Shown here: positions 25,956 to 33,645 of the stretch, piece by piece
Position numbering within the stretch: the stretch's first letter is position 1
How the letters are laid out: the number at the start of each line of letters is the position of its first letter
Assembly (NCBI GenBank): GCA_017429835.1
Contig: JAFROD010000020.1
Span: 59,927 to 93,571, forward strand
Origin: Oscillospiraceae bacterium
GTDB lineage: Bacteria; Bacillota; Clostridia; Oscillospirales; Oscillospiraceae
DNA length: 33,645 bases
Direction of reading: 5' to 3'
Program-made: the position numbers and the translations under genes
Notes under the pieces: model-generated
The model's input: the letters and a program-made list of their open reading frames with translations, nothing else
Database searches by the model: none
What the model was told of the DNA's origin: nothing

Positions 25956-26779
25956 GCGGAACACTGACACTCGTGCCGACGCCGATCGGCAATCTCTCCG
26001 ATATTTCGCCGCGCTGCCGTCAGGCGCTGGAGGAGGCGGATTTCATCGCCGCGGAGGATACCCGCGTGACGTTGAAGCTTCTGAACTATTTGGAGATCAA
26101 AAAACCACTGGTCAGCTACTACGAGCACAACAAGGAATGCAGCGGCAAAAAGATCGTCGAGCGCATTCTGGCGGGGGAAAACTGCGCGCAGGTATCCGAC
26201 GCGGGCTCGCCCGCGATCTCCGATCCCGGCGAGGATCTGGTGCGCCTGTGCGCGGAGAACGGGATTCCCGTCACCGCGATCCCGGGCCCCTGCGCCGCGA
26301 TCACCGCGCTGAGCGTTTCGGGTCTACCGACCGGCAGATTCACCTTTGAGGGCTTCCTCTCCACGACGAAAAAAACCCGCGCCGCCCATCTGAAATCACT
26401 GCAGAACGAACAGCGCACGATGATCTTTTACGAAGCGCCGCACAAGCTGTGCGCGACGCTTGCCGATCTGGAGCAGGCGTTCGGCGGGGAGCGGCGAATC
26501 GCTCTCTGCCGCGAGCTGACGAAGCTCCATGAGGAAGTTCTGCGCATGACCCTGCGCGACGCTGCCGCGTACTATACCGAACAGGCGCCGCGCGGCGAAT
26601 ACGTCCTGATCGTCGAGGGCGCGCCGGAAGCGCAAGAGGAAGGCGTTTCGCTGGAGACTGCCCTCGCGCGGATCGCCGCCCTTACGCAAAGCGGCGTCAG
26701 CAGGAAGGACGCGGTCAAGCAGGTCGCGCAGGAGACGGGTCTTCCGAAGAATACCCTCTACGACGCGGCGCTGAAATAG
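25952..26779 (+). CDS. rsmI: 16S rRNA (cytidine1402-2'-O)-methyltransferase
   Basis: 275 residues, full length. Tetrapyrrole-methylase fold with the RsmI landmarks: LVPTPIGNLSDIS (7-19), AAEDTRVTLKLLN, SYYEHNK, VSDAGSPAISDPGEDLV, VTAIPGPCAAITALSVSGLP, and FEGFL; the C-terminal small helical domain follows (GVSRKDAVKQVAQETGLPKN). It adds the 2'-O-methyl group to C1402 in the ribosomal decoding centre. GGAG lies 8 bases before the ATG; translationally coupled to the upstream methyltransferase gene. Confidence 0.96.
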   Translation: MSGTLTLVPTPIGNLSDISPRCRQALEEADFIAAEDTRVTLKLLNYLEIKKPLVSYYEHNKECSGKKIVERILAGENCAQVSDAGSPAISDPGEDLVRLCAENGIPVTAIPGPCAAITALSVSGLPTGRFTFEGFLSTTKKTRAAHLKSLQNEQRTMIFYEAPHKLCATLADLEQAFGGERRIALCRELTKLHEEVLRMTLRDAAAYYTEQAPRGEYVLIVEGAPEAQEEGVSLETALARIAALTQSGVSRKDAVKQVAQETGLPKNTLYDAALK

Positions 26780-26830
26780 TCCTTTCGGGCGCCGTTGGTC
26801 GCCCGTCTGCTGTTCATCAACAGCGAAAAA

Positions 26831-26864
26831 AAGAAGAGACACCCGCGCGGGTGTCTCTTCTTTT
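26831..26864. terminator. Bidirectional terminator, rsmI and SLH nuclease gene
   Basis: 32-base perfect palindrome (arm AAGAAGAGACACCCGC) with A6 on the left and TT(T) on the right, between the convergent rsmI and nuclease genes; suited to stop both. Confidence 0.88.
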
Positions 26865-26879
26865 ATGCCGTTGGTTTTC

Positions 26880-29800
26880 TTACTTGATGAATGCGTTGAA
26901 GAAACGCACCATGATAGAAGCGGCCTGCGCGCGGGTCGCCGTGCCCTGCGGCACAAGGCAGAGCTTGCCGTTTACGTCCATGCCGCGGAGCATGTCGCTG
27001 TTCACCGCCCAGGACAGCGCGACGGCTGCATAGTCGGAGATGCTCGACCGGTCGGTAAAGGCGGTCATCCTGCCGCGACCGGAAACGTCGTAGCCCTTCC
27101 ACTCCGCATAGCGGTACAGGAAGGCGGCGAGCTGTTCGCGGGTGACCGGCTCGTTCGGGGCGAACAGGTTGGTGGAAACGCCCTTCGCAATGCCGTTCTC
27201 ATACGCCCAGAGGACGGCGTCGCTGTACCAGCGGTCGCTCGGCACGTCGGAGAAGGTGCGGCTCATCTTGACCTCGGGCTGACCCTCCATGCGGTAGAGC
27301 ACGGTCACGATCATCGCGCGGCTGACTTCGCCGTTCGGCTCGAAGTGCAGATAGCTCATGCCGTTGAACAGACCGAGCTGTGCGGCGCGGTGTACTTCTT
27401 CGTAGCACCACATTTCCTCCGGCACGTCGAGGAAGTCCTCGACCTTGTGCAGCGGGATCCGGTTGTACTGCGCGGTGTAGGTCGCGTTCTTCGTGACCTT
27501 TTCCACAGCGGGCGACCAGCCTGCGAAGCAGTAGACGAAGTCCTCGTCGTCAGGCTTGTCGGTCGAGCCGGGGAAGGTCGGGATCACGCCTGCTTCATAG
27601 CGCAGCGTGGTTTCCGTGCCGTCCACGACCCAGGTGATGAGGTAGACGCCCTCCGGACGGATGGGTTCCTTGGTGTAGGTCGCGATATAGGTCGCGTCCG
27701 CATAAGCGGGAACGGGAACCGGCGACCAGCCTGTGAAGGTGTAAGTGTATTCCTCGTCGGCGGGCTTATCGGTCGAGCCGGAGAAGACGGGGATCTCACC
27801 CTTCGCGCACTGCTCGCGGTATGCCTTGCCGTCCACGTACCAGGTGATCGTGTAGTAGGTCAGCGACGGGTCGGTCGGGGCGGTGGTCGGCTCGGTCGGA
27901 GCGACGGTTGGCTGGGTGGGAGCCGCGGTCGGCTCGGTCGGAGCGGTGGTCGGCTGCGTCGGAGCAGTGGTCGGCTCGGTCGGCGCCGTCGTCGGCTGCG
28001 TCGGTGTGACAGTGCCGGTCTTGACGAAGAACTGCCAGCCGAAGTCGTTGGACTTTGCGGTGGGATCGCTCGTGGAGTAGCCGGAGACGTTGGTCTTGTC
28101 CTTGTTTGCGTTGTAGTAGCACTCGATGTACGCGGAGCCGTAGTTGTTGCTGAACGTCGCGTGCTTGATGTATGCAAGTCCGTCCGTCCACGTGACGACC
28201 CAGTTGCCGTTCGCGCCGGCATAGTTCGCGTCGTTCGTCAGCTCGAAGTAGTTGCCGGAGACCCAGCAGACGATCTTATCGGAGCCGTTGACGAAGCTGT
28301 AGGTGCCGTCGCCGTTATCCACGACCGTCCAGATAATGGAAGCTTCCGGATTTGCGATCTTGTTGTTGACGGGCGTGACCGCCTGCGGAACGAGATACCA
28401 GTTGTTGTCGTTCTCGTCCTTGATCGCCATGCCGTGACCCGGGTTGTAGATGACGACCTGATCGCCACCCTTGATCGAACTGGTCAGGACGAAGCTGCCG
28501 TCAGGCGCTTCGGTCGGCTGGGTGGGAGCCGTAGTCGGCTCGGTCGGTGCAGTGGTCGGCTGCGTCGGAGCCGTGGTCGGTTCCGTCGGCGCGGTCGTCG
28601 GCTCGGTGGGCGTCGTGCTGCCGTTCTTCACGAAGAACTGGAAGCCGAAGTCGTTGGACTTTGCGGTGGGATCGCTCGTGGAGTAGCCGGAGATATTGGT
28701 CTTGTCTTTGTTCGCGTTGTAGTAGCACTCAATATAGGCGGAGCCGTAATTGTTGGAGAAGGTCGCGTGTTTGATGTACGCAAGACCGTTCGTCCAGGTG
28801 ACGTTCCAGTCGCCGTTCGCGCCGGCATAGTTCGGATCGTTCGTCAGCTCAAAGTAGTTGCCGGAGACCCACATCACGATCTTGTCAGAGCCGTTGACAA
28901 AGCTGTAGGTGCCGTTGCCGTTGTCCACGACCGTCCAGACGATGGAAGCGTCCGGATTTGCGATCTTGTTGTTGACGGGCGTGACTGCCTGCGGAACGAG
29001 GTACCAGTTGTTGTCCGTCTCGTCCTTGATCGCCATGCCGTGACTCGGGTTGTAAATAACGACCTGATCGCCGCCCTTGATCGAATTGGTCAGGACGAAG
29101 CTGCCGTCAGGCGCGGTCGTCGGCTCGGTCGGCGCGGTGGTCGGCTCGGTCGGGGCGGTCGTCGGCTCGGTCGGCGCGGTCGTCGGCTCGGTCGGCGCGG
29201 TCGTCGGCTGAGTCGGGGCGGTCGTCGGCTCGGTGGGCGTAGTCGGATCGGGCGCGACGTTGCCGGTCTTCACGAAGAGCTGCAGCGCAAAGTCGCTCTC
29301 AAGGGAGGCGGAATAGTAGTAGGTGCTGAATTCGTTATATCTGCCGTACCATTCGATGACCTTCGGGTCGCCGCTGGTGCCCTGCGCGGTGGTGCTGGCG
29401 AGGTAGACGCTGTTCGCGGTCGCCGCCGGGTTGACTGCCCAGACGTTGTCGGTCGCCGCAAAGCTCAAACCCTTCGTGGCGGACAGGGTCTCGCCGCTGT
29501 CATTGGCGAAGGTATAGCCGTCAGCGGTCTTGCCGACCGTCCAGACGATCTTGCTGTCGTCGGTGTAGATGCAGTCGTTCAGAACCTGGGTCGACGTGCC
29601 GGCACGGTAGTTGATGGAGACGGCGTCCTCGCTCATCGCCTTGCCCGCGGCGGCGTTGTAGATCACGACCTCGTCGCCGTCCTTCAGCGTGGTGGTCAGC
29701 GCGTATTCATCGCCGTGGGGCTCGGTCGGCTCGGTGGGAGCGGTGGTGGGCTCGGTCGGCGCGGTCGTCGGCTGGGTCGGGGCGGTGGTCGGCTCGGTGG

Positions 29801-30845
29801 GCTGCGTCGGGTCGGTCGGCGTAGTCGGCGTGGTCGGCGTGGTCGGCGTAGTGCCGGCGGCGATGCCGGACGGCGTCGACATCTTGGGGATCGGCTGATT
29901 GAACATCAGATAGGCAAGTTCCGGATAGTCGATGAAGACGTTGCGGTTGCCCTGCACGTTCTCGATCTGATCGTTTCGGCTCATTTCCCAGGTGTCGACC
30001 GGATCCTTCTGCATCCATTGCAGCAGGGTGGTCAGATTTTCAATGGCTCTGCCGCCGGTGTTCTGGCTGTCGTCGGGATCCAGCTCCGGCAGAAGATCAG
30101 CCGCCACGTCGGAGTAGAGGTTCGGCTGCTGCCAGCGGACGTAGACGTACAGCAGGATACGGGCGACGTCGCCCTTGACGTTGTCGCGGACTTCCAGCAC
30201 GCCGCCGACGCCGTCCTTCGAGCCGACCCAGATGACGTCACGGTCGTTGACCTGATAGGCAGAGCCCGTGCCGTTGAGGTTTGCAAAGGCGCGGTTGCTC
30301 TTGGAGCCGTTGACGCCCGCGATGGCGGGACGCAGATGGTGCAGGTCGGAGCCGCCGCCCTTCTGATAATAGGAGGCGCGGGATTTCGGCCAGATGTGTT
30401 CGCGCTGCATCTGCAGGCTGGAGACGGAAGGATCGTCGGCGAGGATATCCGTGTAGAAGTACAGATAGGTCGAAGCGCTGTTTTCCGTATCGGTCTGCAC
30501 CCAGTAGGTCGCGAGCGAGTTGGCGGCGTATCCGTCGTAGCGCACGTTCTGGTTGGTATGGGTGACGGTCATCAGCTTGTTCAGCGCAGTGTAGAGCGGG
30601 TTGCTCTGCGCAGCGTTATAAGATGTGGATATATCGCTCGCGCCGCCCAACGCCGCCAGACTCTCGTAGGAGTAGGTGCCGGTGTAGTACGCTTTGGCTT
30701 TCGCAGACAGCTCGGTACAGACCTGATCGCGAATGCCGCTGTTCGGCTTGAGCGTGCCGACCGCTGCAAAGACTGCCGGCAGCATGGAGAGAATGATCGC
30801 CAGCACGAGCAGGAGCACGGTCAGCTTACGAAGTACGTGTTTCAT
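26880..30845 (-). CDS. Secreted endonuclease I-family protein with repeat modules and SLH anchor
   Basis: 1321 residues from ATG 30845 (GGAGG 5 bases upstream; a frame start at 30875 lacks one). Order: signal peptide (1-28); endonuclease I/NucM domain (~30-320) with the His-Me finger REHIWPKS (148-155), DLHHLRP (167-173) and Asn184; Pro/Thr linkers of PTEPTTAPTQ type; a divergent beta module (~375-530); two almost identical ~165-residue modules (~575-740 and ~780-945) starting DGSFVLT and ending DFGFQFFVK/DFGWQFFVK; two cell-surface InlB-like repeats (ITWYVDGKAY..., ITWVVDGTET...); three SLH modules (~1130-1321). Endonuclease I enzymes cut DNA/RNA non-specifically; here it should be displayed on the S-layer or wall. 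The repeat modules' ligand is unknown. Confidence 0.9.
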   Translation of the reverse strand: MKHVLRKLTVLLLVLAIILSMLPAVFAAVGTLKPNSGIRDQVCTELSAKAKAYYTGTYSYESLAALGGASDISTSYNAAQSNPLYTALNKLMTVTHTNQNVRYDGYAANSLATYWVQTDTENSASTYLYFYTDILADDPSVSSLQMQREHIWPKSRASYYQKGGGSDLHHLRPAIAGVNGSKSNRAFANLNGTGSAYQVNDRDVIWVGSKDGVGGVLEVRDNVKGDVARILLYVYVRWQQPNLYSDVAADLLPELDPDDSQNTGGRAIENLTTLLQWMQKDPVDTWEMSRNDQIENVQGNRNVFIDYPELAYLMFNQPIPKMSTPSGIAAGTTPTTPTTPTTPTDPTQPTEPTTAPTQPTTAPTEPTTAPTEPTEPHGDEYALTTTLKDGDEVVIYNAAAGKAMSEDAVSINYRAGTSTQVLNDCIYTDDSKIVWTVGKTADGYTFANDSGETLSATKGLSFAATDNVWAVNPAATANSVYLASTTAQGTSGDPKVIEWYGRYNEFSTYYYSASLESDFALQLFVKTGNVAPDPTTPTEPTTAPTQPTTAPTEPTTAPTEPTTAPTEPTTAPTEPTTAPDGSFVLTNSIKGGDQVVIYNPSHGMAIKDETDNNWYLVPQAVTPVNNKIANPDASIVWTVVDNGNGTYSFVNGSDKIVMWVSGNYFELTNDPNYAGANGDWNVTWTNGLAYIKHATFSNNYGSAYIECYYNANKDKTNISGYSTSDPTAKSNDFGFQFFVKNGSTTPTEPTTAPTEPTTAPTQPTTAPTEPTTAPTQPTEAPDGSFVLTSSIKGGDQVVIYNPGHGMAIKDENDNNWYLVPQAVTPVNNKIANPEASIIWTVVDNGDGTYSFVNGSDKIVCWVSGNYFELTNDANYAGANGNWVVTWTDGLAYIKHATFSNNYGSAYIECYYNANKDKTNVSGYSTSDPTAKSNDFGWQFFVKTGTVTPTQPTTAPTEPTTAPTQPTTAPTEPTAAPTQPTVAPTEPTTAPTDPSLTYYTITWYVDGKAYREQCAKGEIPVFSGSTDKPADEEYTYTFTGWSPVPVPAYADATYIATYTKEPIRPEGVYLITWVVDGTETTLRYEAGVIPTFPGSTDKPDDEDFVYCFAGWSPAVEKVTKNATYTAQYNRIPLHKVEDFLDVPEEMWCYEEVHRAAQLGLFNGMSYLHFEPNGEVSRAMIVTVLYRMEGQPEVKMSRTFSDVPSDRWYSDAVLWAYENGIAKGVSTNLFAPNEPVTREQLAAFLYRYAEWKGYDVSGRGRMTAFTDRSSISDYAAVALSWAVNSDMLRGMDVNGKLCLVPQGTATRAQAASIMVRFFNAFIK
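28014..29109 (-). repeat. Tandem duplicated coding module in the SLH nuclease gene
   Basis: Two modules, about 28620-29109 and 28014-28505, match almost base for base over ~490 bases with period ~604, separated by a Pro/Thr-rich linker. A third, more distant module lies upstream at about 29255-29700. Linker arrays of GTCGGCTCGGTCGG type surround them (27865-28013, 28505-28619, 29110-29255, 29707-29870). Confidence 0.85.
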
Positions 30846-30896
30846 GGAAACCTCCGTCTGCGGCAGGATTGGCATAAGCCGCCACAGGTACCTTAT

Positions 30897-30926
30897 ATTT
30901 TAACATGATAGCACGGCTTGTGTCAA
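30897..30926 (-). promoter_or_regulatory. Promoter of the SLH nuclease gene
   Basis: Minus-strand consensus TTGACA (30926-30921), 18-base spacer, TAAAAT (30902-30897), about 50 bases before the ATG. Divergent from the groES promoter. Confidence 0.65.
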
Positions 30927-30970
30927 TGATTCCTGCGCGAAAAATGTCGCAGAAAATTTACAATTTTGAC

Positions 30971-31032
30971 TTGACAAATAGGCAGAAAAGGTTATTATAT
31001 ACATGTTAGCACTCAGACGCTTTGAGTGCTAA
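30971..31032 (+). promoter_or_regulatory. groESL promoter with CIRCE operator
   Basis: TTGACA (30971-30976), 16 bases, TATTAT (30993-30998), then a perfect CIRCE element TTAGCACTC-N9-GAGTGCTAA (31006-31032). CIRCE binds the HrcA repressor, so heat-shock control of groES-groEL is well supported; hrcA itself is not in the window. Confidence 0.97.
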
Positions 31033-31085
31033 AACACGTAAACCAAGGCGGGCGACCGCCGACAACATATTGGAGGTAATGCACT

Positions 31086-31370
31086 ATGAAACTGACACCC
31101 CTTGCAGACCGCGTCCTGCTCAAGCCCGTTGAGGCGATGGAGACGACCGCGTCCGGCATCATTCTTTCCACGGCGAATAAGGAAAAGCCCGTGATTTCCG
31201 AGGTCGTTGCGGTAGGTCCCGGCGGCATGGTCGACGGCAACGAGGTCAAGATGGTTGTCAAGCCCGGCGACAAGGTCGTCGTCGCCAAGTATTCCGGCAC
31301 GGAGGTCAAGCTCGACGAGCAGGAGTATTCCATCGTCCGCCAGAGCGACATCCTTGCCATCGTAGATTGA
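31086..31370 (+). CDS. groES: Co-chaperonin GroES
   Basis: 94 residues, full length. Family marks: LTPLADRVLLKPVEA at the start, mobile loop TTASGIILSTANKEKP (19-34), VGPGG turn, GDKVVVAKYSGTEVK and C-terminal YSIVRQSDILAIV. It forms the heptameric lid of the GroEL chamber. GGAGG lies 8 bases upstream. First gene of the CIRCE-controlled operon; groEL follows after 20 bases. Confidence 0.98.
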   Translation: MKLTPLADRVLLKPVEAMETTASGIILSTANKEKPVISEVVAVGPGGMVDGNEVKMVVKPGDKVVVAKYSGTEVKLDEQEYSIVRQSDILAIVD

Positions 31371-31384
31371 TTCAGGAGGCGTAA

Positions 31385-33031
<1,647 letters not shown>

Positions 33032-33045
33032 GTGAAAAAACCAAG

Positions 33046-33072
33046 CGGCGCGCTGCAAAACCCAGCGCGCCG
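33046..33072. terminator. Hairpin between groEL and convergent small gene
   Basis: 10-base-pair stem CGGCGCGCTG / CAGCGCGCCG, loop CAAAACC. Plus side continues ATTTCAG; minus side continues CTTGGTTTTTT, so it is a better terminator for the minus-strand 44-residue gene but probably serves both. Confidence 0.75.
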
Positions 33073-33075
33073 ATT

Positions 33076-33210
33076 TCAGTTGTCATCTGTTTGCTCCAGA
33101 TAGAGCGCCTCACATTCCTCCTGCGCAGCGATCAATATCCGCACGGCGGCCTCGTTGGCGCGCATTTGCTTCAGGTACAATTCCTTGTAGTCAACTGTCC
33201 CGTTTTCCAT
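33076..33210 (-). CDS. 44-residue protein of unknown function, divergent from RHH gene
   Basis: MENGTVDYKELYLKQMRANE...: 44 residues, start ATG 33210 with AGAGGT about 7 bases upstream, stop TGA just before the hairpin at 33046-33072. Highly helical and acidic at the end (EQTDDN), one Cys, no signal peptide or membrane segment. I do not recognise the family. It shares an AT-rich operator region with the divergent ribbon-helix-helix gene, which suggests joint control, for example in a small plasmid- or phage-type module. Confidence 0.65.
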   Translation of the reverse strand: MENGTVDYKELYLKQMRANEAAVRILIAAQEECEALYLEQTDDN

Positions 33211-33225
33211 TGCTTTACCTCTTTG

Positions 33226-33285
33226 TAGATATATTTTAGATATATAATATATCTAATAGAGACATAGTATCACAAAACATATCTA
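33226..33285. promoter_or_regulatory. Multi-half-site AT-rich operator between divergent small genes
   Basis: TAGATATAT occurs at 33226-33234 and 33237-33245, and inverted as ATATATCTA at 33247-33255 and ACATATCTA at 33277-33285. The middle pair makes a 21-base palindrome (33236-33256) with one central base. Ribbon-helix-helix proteins bind such repeated half-sites as dimers, so the neighbour at 33323 is the likely ligand. Confidence 0.65.
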
Positions 33286-33322
33286 AAATAAACATAAATT
33301 ATGTTTGCTTTGGAGGATTATT

Positions 33323-33484
33323 ATGGCGATCAAGAGCGTATCCATTCGGATCGACGAGGAAATGCTGAACAAGCTGCACGCCGTGGCGGACTATGAGGGG
33401 CGGTCTGCGAACAGTCAGATCCTGATTCTGATCCGCGACTGCGTTGCGGCGTACGAAAAAGAACACGGCAGGATCGGACAGTAA
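33323..33484 (+). CDS. Arc/CopG-like ribbon-helix-helix DNA-binding protein
   Basis: 53 residues, ATG 33323 with TGGAGG 7 bases upstream. The N-terminal strand KSVSIRIDEEML followed by helix NKLHAVADYEGRS, the turn and SANSQILILIRDCVAAYEKEH fits the Arc-type RHH fold (strand residues alternate S-S-R-D for base contacts; ANSQI starts helix B). Such proteins are short dimeric repressors, often antitoxins. No toxin gene follows within the window: an insertion sequence begins 30 bases after the stop and may have displaced a former partner. Confidence 0.82.
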   Translation: MAIKSVSIRIDEEMLNKLHAVADYEGRSANSQILILIRDCVAAYEKEHGRIGQ

Positions 33485-33547
33485 CAACGGCGCGCTGCGA
33501 TTTGCAGCTGCACCTGTCAAGCAAAAGTAGACAATAAAAAAGTATAA

Positions 33548-33645
33548 TTACGGAAAGCCCAGTTCGGTCTTGTACTGAACTGGGCTTTTGTAGCCCAAGG
33601 CAGCATGAAGGCGCTGGTTGTTGAAGTAAGAGACATAGTGATCAA
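33548..33645 (-). CDS. IS3-family transposase, C-terminal end only
   Basis: 31 visible codons, DHYVSYFNNQRLHAALGYKS then PVQYKTELGFP and stop. The YxxYFNNxRxHxALGYKSPxQY pattern is the C-terminal end of the IS3 OrfB rve-type (DDE) transposase, following the catalytic Glu. The rest lies beyond the right edge, so intactness cannot be judged. Confidence 0.88.
   Translation of the reverse strand, partial: DHYVSYFNNQRLHAALGYKSPVQYKTELGFP
33554..33588. terminator. Hairpin inside the transposase end
   Basis: 12-base-pair inverted repeat AAAGCCCAGTTC / GAACTGGGCTTT with an 11-base loop and T4 on the plus side. It lies in the last codons of the transposase and would block transcription entering from the flanking DNA, a usual IS self-silencing device. 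Confidence 0.7.

Larger units (their letters stand above)
33515..33645 (-). mobile_element. End of an IS3-family insertion sequence
   Basis: The element's right end (relative to its transposase) starts at about TGTCAAGCAAAAGTAGACA (33515-33533), a TG-starting terminal repeat typical of IS3-family ends, followed by the transposase C-terminus. The other end is outside the window. Confidence 0.75.

Noticed and set aside
27865..29870. Regularly spaced short repeats resembling a CRISPR array
   Set aside because: The repeats are in-frame codons for Pro-Thr linkers (PTEPTTA/PTQPTTA) of varying length, without unique spacers of constant size and without cas genes.
26865..30908. 1347-codon open frame on the plus strand
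   Set aside because: Mirror image of the SLH nuclease gene. The Gly/Arg-rich repeats are the antisense of the Pro/Thr linkers; the minus-strand gene has a signal peptide, a catalytic motif and SLH domains.

Overview
The window looks like a chromosomal segment of an anaerobic, gut-type clostridial Firmicute, probably Oscillospiraceae/Ruminococcaceae-like. The evidence is a rubrerythrin, a 2[4Fe-4S] ferredoxin, S-layer (SLH) surface proteins, a perfect CIRCE operator before groES-groEL, Firmicute-type AGGAGG ribosome binding sites, a SpoVT/AbrB-type fragment, a PadR-DUF1700-DUF4097 operon and a TnpV-type mobile-element protein. The taxon is an inference from these families. I see no tRNA, rRNA or CRISPR array.

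Bases 1 to about 6,400 are visibly AT-richer than the rest and look acquired. All genes there are on the minus strand. The most interesting unit is a three-gene operon (reading leftward from 3715): a Cap4/DUF4297-like PD-(D/E)XK nuclease, a short SMC/ABC-like ATPase overlapping it by 4 bases, and a PIN-like nuclease that runs off the left edge. The layout resembles Lamassu/ABC-three-component defence systems, but no clear middle component is seen and a PIN protein takes the third place. Next come a DUF4143 ATPase, a TnpV protein with a terminator, and about 1.4 kb of debris: an unidentified C-terminal gene fragment with its own terminator, a pair of ACGCGT-centred palindromes, and an AbrB-type DNA-binding gene cut short after its N-terminal domain.

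From about 7 kb the sequence is GC-rich and densely coding. It holds an SLH/leucine-rich-repeat surface protein (7157-9415); an XRE/TPR regulator translationally coupled to an ABC exporter (9491-12288); an XRE regulator with a membrane domain; an alpha/beta hydrolase followed by rubrerythrin; a hairpin-rich spacer between two copies of one terminator; the padR-DUF1700-DUF4097 operon; glmS; a DEAD-box helicase coupled to a DprA-like gene; divergent uppP; a ClpC-like ATPase whose stop codon lies inside a 44-base perfect palindrome; a small ferredoxin; and coupled trmN6-like and rsmI genes.

Bases 26880-30845 encode a 1321-residue secreted protein: an endonuclease I domain, Pro/Thr-rich linkers, repeated beta-type modules (two nearly identical), two cell-surface repeat modules and C-terminal SLH domains, i.e. 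a probable wall-anchored extracellular nuclease. The groES-groEL operon follows, then a divergent pair of tiny genes (44-residue unknown and 53-residue ribbon-helix-helix protein) sharing an AT-rich multi-half-site operator, and finally the end of an IS3-family insertion sequence cut by the right edge.

Starts were set by ribosome binding sites, so several genes begin downstream of the first possible ATG. All functional calls come from reading motifs by eye; no database search was run.
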